From NCBI RefSeq assembly GCF_000720255.1, contig NZ_JOJE01000080.1, forward strand, positions 1 to 11,005: a DNA stretch of 11,005 bases. The letters are read 5' to 3'. Shown here one piece after another: positions 1-6,683 of the stretch. Each line of letters opens with the position of its first letter. Position 1 is the stretch's first letter. Origin of the DNA: Streptomyces griseus subsp. griseus. GTDB lineage: Bacteria > Actinomycetota > Actinomycetes > Streptomycetales > Streptomycetaceae. The notes beneath the pieces are model-generated. The model did not search any database and was not told the DNA's origin. It saw nothing but the letters and a program-made list of their open reading frames with translations. The translations under genes were made by a program, and so were the position numbers.

Positions 1-180
1 GACTTCCTTGTCGAGCTTGGTCAGGAACTTCTTGAACTCGACGGCCCGGTGGCGCCGGTGCAGGGAGCCGATCACCTTGCCGGTGGCGACTTCCAGGGCA
101 GCGAACAAGGTGGTGGTGCCGGCGCGGACGTAGTCATGGCTGCGGCGTTCGGGAACGCCCAGAACCATCGGCCCGCCGTC
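1..180 (-). pseudogene. IS630-type transposase fragment (partial, runs off left edge)
   Basis: Read on the minus strand in the frame whose codons end at position 1, this stretch translates to a DDE-transposase-like segment. It contains [20 protein letters not shown] and then [18 protein letters not shown], which I recognise as the middle of IS630-family transposases: the His-Asp-Tyr block, the TTTLFAAL strand and the helix before the next catalytic region. No start codon or N-terminal helix-turn-helix is present. Upstream of about position 180 the same frame changes into amidohydrolase-like sequence, so the N-terminal half is missing. The C-terminal part, with the remaining catalytic residues, would lie left of the window. 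The exact junction, about 175-205, cannot be fixed by eye. It is a remnant or an element end, not a working gene. Confidence 0.75.
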
Positions 181-586
181 GGTGGCGCGGCGCACCCGGT
201 TCGAGCCCGGCACCCAGCTGTCCGGCTCGGACTCTGCGGTCTTGGCGAGGTAATCCCTGGCCAGGGACGAGGAACTGCGGGACGGTGTACGGCTGGTAGG
301 CGAAGCCGAGCCCGAGCAGCCCGTCCTCCGGCAAGGACGTGCACGTGCCCGTCATGCAGGCCGAGCATCAGCATCCGGCCGCCGAGATCGACGAGCTCGG
401 TCTGCTCGTCGACGTACCGGCGCGCGCGGCGTCGGTACCGACACAAACGATCCGGCCCGCGCGGATCGCGACGGTCTTCCGGATCCTGTCGCGGGCGTCC
501 ACGGTCCAGACATGACCGTTGAGCAGGACGGTGTCAGCAGGCAGCACGTCAGGCGGGCTGCGGCGTGTCCCACCCACCGACGGCAC
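181..586 (-). pseudogene. YtcJ-like amidohydrolase, N-terminal fragment with three frameshifts
   Basis: Amidohydrolases of the YtcJ type are metal-dependent hydrolases of the imidazolonepropionase-like superfamily; substrates here are unknown. Reading from GTG at 586, one frame gives ADTVLLNGHVWTVDA and KTVAIRAGRIVCVGTDA, the usual N-terminal beta sandwich. Near 425 the coding shifts frame to YVDEQTELVDLGGRMLM and [13 protein letters not shown], which carries the H-x-H metal-binding motif. Near 330 it shifts again to [15 protein letters not shown], and near 265 once more to [16 protein letters not shown]. It then meets the IS630 fragment. The start lies only 15 bases after the synthase stop at 602-604, with GAGG about 10 bases ahead, so the gene was probably co-transcribed with the synthase. 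Three shifts plus truncation make it non-functional unless the sequence contains errors. Confidence 0.8.
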
Positions 587-601
587 CGGACCGACGCCTC
601 G

Positions 602-1957
602 TCAGGCGAGCGCCGAGGCCGAGGTCGAGGCCCCCAGGAAGTCCCTGCGCAACGGCATGCCGGACCGGCCGTCACCGCCGTTCCTGACCGCCAGCACCTG
701 GTTGACGCCCATCGTGTTGGTCTCGAACCCAACCGCCGACGCCGCCATATACAGGCGCCACACCCGCGCCCGCCCGGGCGAGGTCAGCTTGACCGCCTCG
801 TCCCAGTGCGCTTCGAGGTTGGCCACCCACTCACGTAGCGTGAGGGCATAGTGCTCGCGCAGGGACTCGACGTCGCGCACCTCGAAGCCCGCTTCCTCCA
901 GCAGCGACACGGTGGAGCCTATGGGAGCCAGCTCGCCGTCGGGGAAGACGTACCGGTCGATGAAGGGGTCCATCCGGTACTCCCCTTCGTCCCGCACAGG
1001 ACGCCGCGATATCTGGTGGTTGAGCAACCTCCCGCCGGGCTTCAGCAGTTGATGCAGGATGTCCGCGTACTCTCGGTACCGCTTCCCGCCCACGTGCTCG
1101 GCCATACCGATCGAGGAGATCGCGTCGAAGGGGGAGTCGTCGATCTGGCGATAGTCCTGCACCCTGATCTCCACCAGGTGCTCAAGCCCCGCCGCGGCAA
1201 CACGCTCACGAGCCAGTGCCGCCTGCTCGTCCGAGATGGTGACCCCTACGACCTGTACGCCGTAGCGTTCGGCCGCGTGCATGGCCATCGAGCCCCAGCC
1301 GCAGCCCACGTCCAGCAGCCGCTGCCCCTCGCGCAGAGCGAGCTTGCGGCAGACCAGGTCCAGTTTGGCCTCCTGGGCCTGCTCCAGAGTGTTGTCGGAG
1401 CCGGAGGACGGGTCGCCCTGCCAGTAGGCACAGGAGTAGACGAGCGAAGGGCCCAGGACCAGGGCGTAGAAGTCGTTGCCCACGTCGTAGTGGTGGCTGA
1501 TGGCCGCCTTGTCACGGCGCATGCTGTGCGCGGGACCGCGACGGCGCACCACCTCCTCGGCGGGCGGTGCCGGCGGGAGCCCGACCCCCGTGAGGCCGAG
1601 CGTCCGGCTCACGGTACGCAGGCTGCCGGGTTTGGTCAGCACGCTCAGCGCTCCCCGGAGCGCCGCCGTGCGGCTGCCGGACTCCTCCCGTTCCCACAGC
1701 AGCGTCGAGATGCGTTTCAGCAACTCGTACAGGTCGCCGTCGACTTCGAGGTCTCCGGCCACCCAGGCGCGGGCAAGCCCCAGCTCGCCGGGCCGCCACA
1801 GCAGACGCCGCAAAGCTTCGCGGTTGTGCAGGACGAAGGCCGGCCCGTCCTTGGGACCGGCCGTGCTGCCGTCCCAGAGGCGGATTCCCACGGGTAGGGG
1901 AAGACCCAGCGCCTGTTCACTGAAGCGGGCCAGAACTGCTGCGGCTGGTTCGGTCAT
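602..1957 (-). CDS. Cyclopropane-fatty-acyl-phospholipid synthase family methyltransferase
   Basis: This 451-residue cytoplasmic enzyme should transfer the methyl group of S-adenosylmethionine to the double bond of unsaturated acyl chains in membrane phospholipids, giving cyclopropane (or a related methylated) fatty acid. The N-terminal domain (about 1-140) is the lipid-binding part. The Rossmann-like methyltransferase domain follows, with the SAM motif LDVGCGWGS near residues 215-223. Residues matching the bicarbonate and active-site set of the E. coli enzyme are visible: Cys176 in YSCAYW, Glu287 in GMAEHVG, His314 in LLNHQIS and Tyr370 in HYALTLREW. The length is close to that of actinobacterial homologues, somewhat longer than the E. 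coli enzyme. ATG 1957 is supported by GAGAGG about seven bases upstream. A broken amidohydrolase follows closely downstream. A related activity, such as methylation without ring closure, cannot be excluded. Confidence 0.93.
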   Translation of the reverse strand: MTEPAAAVLARFSEQALGLPLPVGIRLWDGSTAGPKDGPAFVLHNREALRRLLWRPGELGLARAWVAGDLEVDGDLYELLKRISTLLWEREESGSRTAALRGALSVLTKPGSLRTVSRTLGLTGVGLPPAPPAEEVVRRRGPAHSMRRDKAAISHHYDVGNDFYALVLGPSLVYSCAYWQGDPSSGSDNTLEQAQEAKLDLVCRKLALREGQRLLDVGCGWGSMAMHAAERYGVQVVGVTISDEQAALARERVAAAGLEHLVEIRVQDYRQIDDSPFDAISSIGMAEHVGGKRYREYADILHQLLKPGGRLLNHQISRRPVRDEGEYRMDPFIDRYVFPDGELAPIGSTVSLLEEAGFEVRDVESLREHYALTLREWVANLEAHWDEAVKLTSPGRARVWRLYMAASAVGFETNTMGVNQVLAVRNGGDGRSGMPLRRDFLGASTSASALA

Positions 1958-1962
1958 GTGAA

Positions 1963-1969
1963 ACCTCTC
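1963..1969 (-). promoter_or_regulatory. Ribosome binding site of the cyclopropane synthase
   Basis: The minus strand reads GAGAGGT about six bases before ATG 1957. This is a good Shine-Dalgarno match and fixes the start of the gene. Confidence 0.7.
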
Positions 1970-2069
1970 AGTTCAAAAACGCGGGCCTTCTCCACCGGCC
2001 CCACATCGGTCAGCAGTTGGTGGGCGTAGGAGCGGGGGATGGAGAACACTTTTGTGTGACCGTGCCCAT

Positions 2070-2098
2070 CGCCCTGCTGTGCCTTGCGCAGCAGGGCG
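2070..2098 (-). other. Inverted repeat (hairpin) between SGNH hydrolase and synthase genes
   Basis: Arms CGCCCTGCTG (2070-2079) and CAGCAGGGCG (2089-2098) are perfectly complementary with a 9-base loop. It lies downstream of the main terminator hairpin on the minus strand and may act as a second terminator or as leader structure for the synthase gene. There is no T-tract. Confidence 0.55.
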
Positions 2099-2112
2099 AG
2101 CCCGCCCTCCGG

Positions 2113-2140
2113 GCTGCCCGGTCGTCCGTAGCCGGGCAGC
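2113..2140 (-). other. Inverted repeat overlapping the terminator stem
   Basis: Arms GCTGCCCGG (2113-2121) and CCGGGCAGC (2132-2140) form a 9-bp stem. The right arm shares bases 2135-2140 with the longer terminator hairpin, so the two structures exclude each other. Confidence 0.5.
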
Positions 2141-2174
2141 AGGCCGCCCGCGAGATCGCGGGCGGCCTGCTGCC
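2135..2174 (-). terminator. Strong hairpin terminator after the SGNH hydrolase
   Basis: A 40-base perfect palindrome beginning GGCAGCAGGCCGCCCGCGA has 19-base arms and only two central bases, so in RNA the inner pairs open to make the loop. It begins 20 bases after the SGNH hydrolase stop codon on the minus strand. There is no run of T, as is usual for Streptomyces terminators. Confidence 0.8.
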
Positions 2175-2193
2175 GTCCGGGACTGACTGACTG

Positions 2194-3315
2194 TCAGCTC
2201 TCGTTGGTCGTACGGCGCCTGCGCGCGAAGTAGACCGCGGTGCTGCCGGCCGCCACGACGGCGAGACCGGCACCCGCGAGGACGGGGGTGCTGCTCGACG
2301 CGCCGGTTTCGGCGAGGTCTCCGTTCGTGGACGGCTGGTTTGCCCCCGTGTCGCTGCCGGTGCCGCTGCGCGTGCTGGTGCCGGGCTCGGGCGTGGCCGA
2401 GTCGTCAGGGGTGGGGGTGGGGGACGGGCTCGCACCGGGCTCGTCGGTGTCGGCGAGCTGCGCCGCGAAGGCGCCGGCGATCAGCTTGTGGCCGTCGGGG
2501 TTGGGGTGCGGGTCCTTCTTCGTGCACGCCCAGGTCAGCTGGCAGATCTTGGCCACGTTGGCCGGCACCTCACCCGCGCCGGGCACGTTGACCTGGGTGG
2601 TGAAGTCGTCCGAGGAGAAGGCCCCGGCCAGGTCCGCCACCTTGAAACCGGTGGTCTTGTACACCTGGGTGATGCCCGTGTTGGCGGCCCCGACCAGGGG
2701 TGCCGACTCCTTGGCGGCCTGCTGACCGGAGGGGCCGAGCAGCCAGGTCGCCAGGAACGGGTTGTAGTACGTCGAGCCCACGAACTGGGTGTCGTTCGTG
2801 CCCGCCTTGCGGAGCGTGCCCGCGATCTGGGCGATGTTCGTCGCCATGCTCTTGCTGGTGCTGTTGAGGCATGCCGCGTCGAGGGTGCCGGCCGGGCTGA
2901 CGCATCCCTGGAGGATGTCGTTGGCACCCACGCTGAGAGTCACGTAAGCGACCTTGCCGTGGTGCTGGGCCATGGCCTGCAGGGCGGCGTCCAGTTGGGA
3001 CTTGGCGTGCGGGTAGTCGCACTTTCCGCCCTTGATCAGGGACTCGGTGGTGTCACCGGTGCAGCCAAGGCGTATGTGCTTCAGCCCGGGGGTGCGCTGC
3101 TTGAGCTGCGCGTAGAGCTGGTCGGTGTAGGCGAGGTCGGTGTCCTTGTCGACCTCCGGCTGGTAGCCGGTGGCCAGGGAGTCGCCGAGCGAGATGTAGT
3201 ACGTGGCGTCCTTGGCGCCGGTGTCCTCGGCGGCGGTGGCAAGTCCGGGCGTGCCCAGCACAATCGTCGTGGCTGCGATGGCAAGCCGGGGGCCGACACT
3301 CTGAAGGGGTCTCAT
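2194..3315 (-). CDS. Secreted SGNH/GDSL hydrolase with LAETG sortase anchor
   Basis: This is an exported esterase or lipase-type enzyme of the SGNH fold that should end up attached to the cell wall. Numbering from the upstream ATG at 3354, residues 14-42 form a signal peptide (MRPLQSVG, hydrophobic core, ATA-A). Block I is GDSL at 57-60 with nucleophile Ser59, the oxyanion residues are Gly100 and Asn145 (SVGAND), and the C-terminal pair is Asp281/His283 in DPHPNPDGH. After residue 302 comes a Pro/Thr/Ser/Asp-rich wall-spanning linker, then LAETG (347-351), a hydrophobic helix and the tail FARRRR, the pattern of Streptomyces class E sortase substrates. I prefer the ATG at 3315 because the signal peptide starts there and GGAAAG lies upstream, whereas the ATG at 3354 has no Shine-Dalgarno sequence. 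A GTG at 3318 is also possible. The true substrate is unknown. Confidence 0.9.
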   Translation of the reverse strand: MRPLQSVGPRLAIAATTIVLGTPGLATAAEDTGAKDATYYISLGDSLATGYQPEVDKDTDLAYTDQLYAQLKQRTPGLKHIRLGCTGDTTESLIKGGKCDYPHAKSQLDAALQAMAQHHGKVAYVTLSVGANDILQGCVSPAGTLDAACLNSTSKSMATNIAQIAGTLRKAGTNDTQFVGSTYYNPFLATWLLGPSGQQAAKESAPLVGAANTGITQVYKTTGFKVADLAGAFSSDDFTTQVNVPGAGEVPANVAKICQLTWACTKKDPHPNPDGHKLIAGAFAAQLADTDEPGASPSPTPTPDDSATPEPGTSTRSGTGSDTGANQPSTNGDLAETGASSSTPVLAGAGLAVVAAGSTAVYFARRRRTTNES

Positions 3316-3455
3316 CACTTGTGTGTGCGCTTTCCAGTTATTGGGGGGGTGCATGCCCGAAGGCGTGGCGCGAAGCGAGGCTGGGTGCGGCGGAACTCAG
3401 CCGATACGGTTTCCGGGCACCAGAAGAAGGCCTTGGTGAAGGCGCGGGGGGATTC

Positions 3456-3502
3456 ATGCCTCCGTGAGCTGCGGGATCTGCCCGACTTCACATCGGAGGC
3501 AT
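3456..3502 (-). promoter_or_regulatory. Large leader hairpin upstream of the SGNH hydrolase
   Basis: ATGCCTCCG (3456-3464) pairs with CGGAGGCAT (3494-3502). Inside this, GTGA pairs with TCAC and CGGG with CCCG around the loop ATCTG, giving a near-continuous 47-base structure about 140 bases before the start codon. It could be a structured leader RNA, an operator or a terminator of an upstream transcript. It does not match a riboswitch class I can recognise with confidence. Confidence 0.5.
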
Positions 3503-4013
3503 GGGCGTCAATTTAGCAAGATGGTTACCGACTTGGCTATGGCAGACGGACAAAGTGATGGTCGCTACGACGCGTGTAACCATCAAAAATGTCCGACCGA
3601 GCGGAAACTAGTCACCCGACTCGCCGGTAGCCACTCGTTGAGTGATCGACTAGGTGTCGAATGCTTCTCGCGGCAGCCCGTCCACCCGAAGGAAAACTGA
3701 GTCCAACTGCCGGGTGGGCTGGTGTTAAGCGCAGCATTCGGCCTCATTGTTCGACGGGTCGAATGCCGTCGATTACGGAATGAAGATGCCGGGATCGAAG
3801 TTTGTCGGTCGGCCGACCTGGCCGCGGAGAAAGCCGAAGCCGCATCGAAATCCAGCGTGTCGTCAACTGCCCTTCGGCCGGGTGCAGGGCTTCGGCGTTG
3901 TCGTGTGGGCCCGGTTCATGGCGGTCTGTCAGCTCGGTGGTACCCGGAACGAGGTAGACACGGGTTTCCAAGATCATGGAGTTCTCTACGCCCCGTGATC
4001 CGAGTGGAAGACC
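3503..4013. other. Gene-poor stretch
   Basis: No reading frame here has convincing Streptomyces coding character or a recognisable protein, although several frames stay open by chance. The part near 3510-3660 is less GC-rich than the rest of the window and contains an 8-bp inverted repeat ATGGTTAC (3521-3528) / GTAACCAT (3576-3583). It probably holds the promoter region of the SGNH hydrolase on the minus strand. The last 60 bases may be the left end of the ISAs1-type remnant that follows. Confidence 0.5.
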
Positions 4014-4208
4014 GTGCCTGTCGACGCATCATCGCTGATCCCGCGTGCCTTGACCAGCTCCGCAAGCATCCCGAGGTCGTCTCCGACGAGGTCCCGCGCC
4101 TGCTGCAGCGGCTGGCCGAGGTGCCCGACCCACGAGACCCGCGCGGTGTACGGCACGCCCTGGTTGCCGTGCTCGCGCTGACCGCGTGCGCGGTCCTTGC
4201 GGGGGCGA
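4014..4208 (+). pseudogene. ISAs1-family transposase, N-terminal remnant with frameshift
   Basis: From GTG 4014 the sequence reads VPVDASSLIP. After a single-base shift near 4040 it continues in another frame as CLDQLRKHPEVVSDEVPRLL and then VPDPRDPRGVRHALVAVLAL. This is the N-terminal DDE_Tnp_1-associated region typical of ISAs1-family transposases, whose hallmark is the V-P-D-P-R-x-x-x-G-x-R segment. Soon after AVLAGA the match ends, just before the stop codon of the lipoprotein gene on the other strand, so about 80 per cent of the transposase is missing. Its protein differs clearly from the complete ISAs1-type transposase at 7613-8806, so it represents a separate older insertion rather than a copy. 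Confidence 0.75.
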
Positions 4209-4228
4209 GGGCGAGGCTTGGTAAAGGG

Positions 4229-5119
4229 CTACTGCCCGTCGGCTACGACGTCCCAGTGCTCGATGATCTTTCCGTCGACGACGCGGAAGAGGTCCACGAC
4301 GACGTAGTCGGAGCTGAAGACCCACACCAGGTCCCCGTCGGCGAGGGTGTTGCCGAACCGGGTCCCGCCGCCTCCGCTGCTGCTGGGAGGGGGGGCGTCC
4401 TGCGTGTTCTGCTGGAAGAACCGCTTCAGCGGGGCCGTTCCGTTCGGGGCGATCGGGTTGTGCTGGTAGTACCGAGAATCCCAGCTCGTGTCGATCACGG
4501 ACGCGTCACCCTCGGAGAGCTTACGGTACGCGTCGACCGCGAACTTGCGGTTCTTTTCCTCCTGTTCCTCGGACAAGGTCGGTGCCCCGTTCGGGTACTT
4601 GTACACGTCGCTGAACAGCGAGTTCCCGCTGGCCGTCTTCTTCGGCACGGTCTGCGTGATGCCCCAGTGCTCGACCAGCTTGCCGTTGTCGACCCGGAAG
4701 AGGTCGGCCTTGGCCTGGCCGGTCGCCTCGTTCTTCGGGGTGGCCGACGCCTGCCAGTGCACGGCCACCAGGTCACCGTCGGCGGCCACGTGCTTGACGG
4801 TCGCCACCGCACCGGGAACCTTCGCCTTGGCGTCCTTGAACTGCTTGATCTGCCCCTCGGCCTCGCCGGGCACCGACTTGTCGTGCTGCACGTAGTCGGT
4901 CGCCACGAGCTCCTTCACGACGTCGGTCTTGTCCTTGTTGAATGCCTCCGAGTACAGGCGCAGAACGAGTTCCTTGTTCCGCTCCTCGGAGTCCGACGCC
5001 GAGCGGGCCGCGGCGGACGTTGTCGACGGGGCGGCCGGGTCGGTGCCGGACGTGCTGCTGCAGGCGGTCGCGAAGCAGGCCACCGCAGCGAGCCAGGGCA
5101 GAGTCTTCCGGTATCTCAC
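4229..5119 (-). CDS. Lipoprotein with two tandem SnoaL/NTF2-like domains
   Basis: The 296-residue product begins with a short basic N-terminus and hydrophobic core ending in CFATAC, so Cys20 is the likely lipidated residue and the protein should sit on the outer face of the membrane. A Ser/Thr/Ala linker follows. Two homologous SnoaL-like domains then occupy about 47-156 and 187-293. Each shows the same signature: Y-x-Q-H (YVQHD, YYQHN), then DGDLV, then DLFRV-D-GK-hE-HW (LVEHWG, IIEHWD). The family contains cyclases, isomerases and non-enzymatic binding proteins, so no reaction can be assigned. GTG 5119 is preceded by AGGAGA at good spacing. The start overlaps a TGA of the upstream frame (GTGA), suggesting translational coupling with the broken gene before it. 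The 3' end abuts the ISAs1 remnant on the other strand. Confidence 0.85.
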   Translation of the reverse strand: MRYRKTLPWLAAVACFATACSSTSGTDPAAPSTTSAAARSASDSEERNKELVLRLYSEAFNKDKTDVVKELVATDYVQHDKSVPGEAEGQIKQFKDAKAKVPGAVATVKHVAADGDLVAVHWQASATPKNEATGQAKADLFRVDNGKLVEHWGITQTVPKKTASGNSLFSDVYKYPNGAPTLSEEQEEKNRKFAVDAYRKLSEGDASVIDTSWDSRYYQHNPIAPNGTAPLKRFFQQNTQDAPPPSSSGGGGTRFGNTLADGDLVWVFSSDYVVVDLFRVVDGKIIEHWDVVADGQ

Positions 5120-5413
5120 TTGAATCTCCTATGTACGGTCAGTTCGGTGCTGGTGGGGGAGTTCCACCAGCGGGTGCCGGCGGCGCGGATCGTGGGGGTG
5201 CCGCAGCGCACCTCGCCGCCCGAAGACGTGGTGGGTACGCCAGTCGTCGCCGTAGCGCACCCGCCTGCCGGCCTTGGTGTACGCCCAGGTCACCGCCTCG
5301 GCGAGGATGTCCTTTGTCGCCGATGACCCTGCGCGCAGTTCGGCGGTCGCGGTCAGTGCGCACAGGATCTCCAGCGCTGCGTCGGGGCGGATGCCCGAGG
5401 TGCCGGACACCCG
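5116..5413 (-). pseudogene. Remnant of an unknown gene upstream of the lipoprotein, probably frameshifted
   Basis: From about 5410 one minus-strand frame reads ALEILCALTATAELRAG, then LAEAVTWAYTKAGRRVRYGD and DDWRTHHVFG, with typical high-GC codon use. Near 5210 that codon bias moves to another frame, which reads GEVRCGTPTIRAAGTRWWNS, then PTSTELTVHRRFK, and stops at a TGA overlapping the lipoprotein GTG start. This suggests one gene with a single-base frameshift. The pattern of W, Y and D residues looks like a real folded protein, but I do not recognise the family. No start with a ribosome binding site is visible, so the N-terminus may also be lost. It could instead be a chance open frame. 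Confidence 0.35.
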
Positions 5414-5699
5414 CCCTCGCCCGCGTCATGCGACTTACTGCGTGACCTTCTCGATGGTCACGTCGCCCACACCCAAGGTCATGCCGCATCCGCTAAGCGC
5501 GTACTGCGATCCCGGACGAGATCACGGCTGCGCAGCGGCCGGTCCGGCCCCGCGGTCATTCCCAGCGGTCGGCCCCGACGGTGGTAACCAGAGCCTGCCG
5601 GCCCCACTGTGGCGACTCGTGTTCCTGCGACACGCGGTGTGCGAATGACTGAGCACACGGGTCGGCGGGGCGCTCTCGCCCGGTCGGAATGGCCGGCGG
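5414..5699. other. Intergenic stretch, no gene recognised
   Basis: No convincing gene. One minus-strand frame ends in SGCGMTLGVGDVTIEKVTQ followed by a stop near 5437. It could be the tail of a lost protein, but an upstream TGA limits it to about 27 codons. A weak hairpin GGGCG/CGCCC (5668-5681) lies downstream of the luciferase-like gene and could help to end its transcript. Confidence 0.35.
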
Positions 5700-6602
5700 T
5701 CAGCCCTTGCCTGCCAGTTCGATCAGCTCGGCGGCGAAGGCGATGGCTCCGTCGACGCTGTGGACGGCGTACATGGAGTCGATCATGAAGTGATCGATGC
5801 TGGTGCGCTCATGGACCGCCTTGAGAGCATCCGCGACCTGCTGTGAGGAGGTGTCCGGGTCGATGTTGACCCGCAGGACCGCGTCGATCGCGGACGGATC
5901 CCGGCCGGCCTCTCGGACCAGCCGGTCGATGACCGCCCGCTGGGCCACCAGACCGTCGATGTCCAGGTAACTCGGCACGACGCACAACGGCAACCAGCCG
6001 TCCCCGCGTTCGGCGACCCGCCGCAGTGCTCGCTCTGACAGTGCGCCCAGGTAGAACGGCGGTCGTGGGCGCCGTGCCGGCTTGAGCGGAGAGTGGTGCA
6101 AGGGAACCGAGATCGACTCACCCTGGTATGCGGCCGGGTCGGTGGTCCAGATGGCTTTCAGAGCGTCGAGCAGTTCGTTCATCCTGGCTCCACGGCGGGT
6201 GAAGTCCCCGCCCGCGGCTTCGTACTCCTCGGGCGACCAGCCGATGCCGAATCCAGGCAGCAGACGACCACCGCTTATCAGGTCGATGCTGGTCAGCGAC
6301 CTGGCCAGTTGCACTGGCGGATACAGGGGGGCGATGAGTACGTGAGCTCCGAGGAGCACGCGCTCGGTGGCACTCGCGGCGATACCAAGGAGCACGAAGG
6401 GGTCGGCGGCCGGATTCAGTTCGGCCGGGATGGTGTTGCCTTGCCCGCCATAACCGACCTTCGGGTTGACAGCGGCGAGGTTGCGGTCGCCAACCCACAG
6501 ACTGGCAGCCCCTGCATTCTCGACCTTCCGGGCGAACTCGGCGGTCCGGGCGATGCCAAATGCCTGCTTGTGGAACTGCGGGAGCGCGAAACCGATCTTC
6601 AT
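5700..6602 (-). CDS. LLM-class (F420-dependent-type) oxidoreductase
   Basis: The 300-residue product is a luciferase-like monooxygenase-fold protein. Such enzymes are cytoplasmic TIM barrels that use reduced F420 or FMN to oxidise or reduce small substrates; the substrate here is unknown. The N-terminus MKIGFALPQF is the first strand of the barrel. Family landmarks include ASLWVGDR (33-40), RVLLGAHVLIAPLYPPVQLA (81-100), and LISGGRLLPGFGIGWSPEEY (108-127), the most conserved block of the TIGR03619-like actinobacterial subgroup. GDGWLP (200-205) is typical of the later barrel. The length is normal for the family. ATG 6602 has GAGAAAGA upstream. The gene lies 81 bases downstream of the stop of a broken secreted amidohydrolase and may once have shared its transcript. 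F420 rather than FMN is inferred from the host type. Confidence 0.88.
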   Translation of the reverse strand: MKIGFALPQFHKQAFGIARTAEFARKVENAGAASLWVGDRNLAAVNPKVGYGGQGNTIPAELNPAADPFVLLGIAASATERVLLGAHVLIAPLYPPVQLARSLTSIDLISGGRLLPGFGIGWSPEEYEAAGGDFTRRGARMNELLDALKAIWTTDPAAYQGESISVPLHHSPLKPARRPRPPFYLGALSERALRRVAERGDGWLPLCVVPSYLDIDGLVAQRAVIDRLVREAGRDPSAIDAVLRVNIDPDTSSQQVADALKAVHERTSIDHFMIDSMYAVHSVDGAIAFAAELIELAGKG

Positions 6603-6683
6603 GGCTGTTCTTTCTCAAGTGGAGGGAGGCGACTTCGCCAGAGCAAGGATGTGCGCCATCCGGGACGTGTCGGTCTGTGCGGG

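Noticed and set aside
851..1897. A 348-codon plus-strand open frame
   Set aside because: It lies wholly opposite the cyclopropane synthase gene and shows no motif of its own.
2488..3516. A 342-codon plus-strand open frame
   Set aside because: It is antisense to the SGNH hydrolase, whose catalytic blocks and sortase signal are clear.
3316..3660. c-di-AMP (ydaO-type) riboswitch upstream of the SGNH hydrolase
   Set aside because: Isolated words resemble conserved segments, but I could not place them in the right order and spacing. Only the hairpin is reported.
3744..3977. A 77-codon minus-strand frame ending RHLHSVIDGIRPVEQ
   Set aside because: No ribosome binding site, no recognised family, and weak codon bias; kept within the gene-poor stretch.
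3722..5326. A 534-codon open frame on the plus strand
   Set aside because: Most of it is antisense to the SnoaL-like lipoprotein, which has a lipobox, a ribosome binding site and domain motifs. Only 4040-4208 carries real plus-strand signal, as the transposase remnant.
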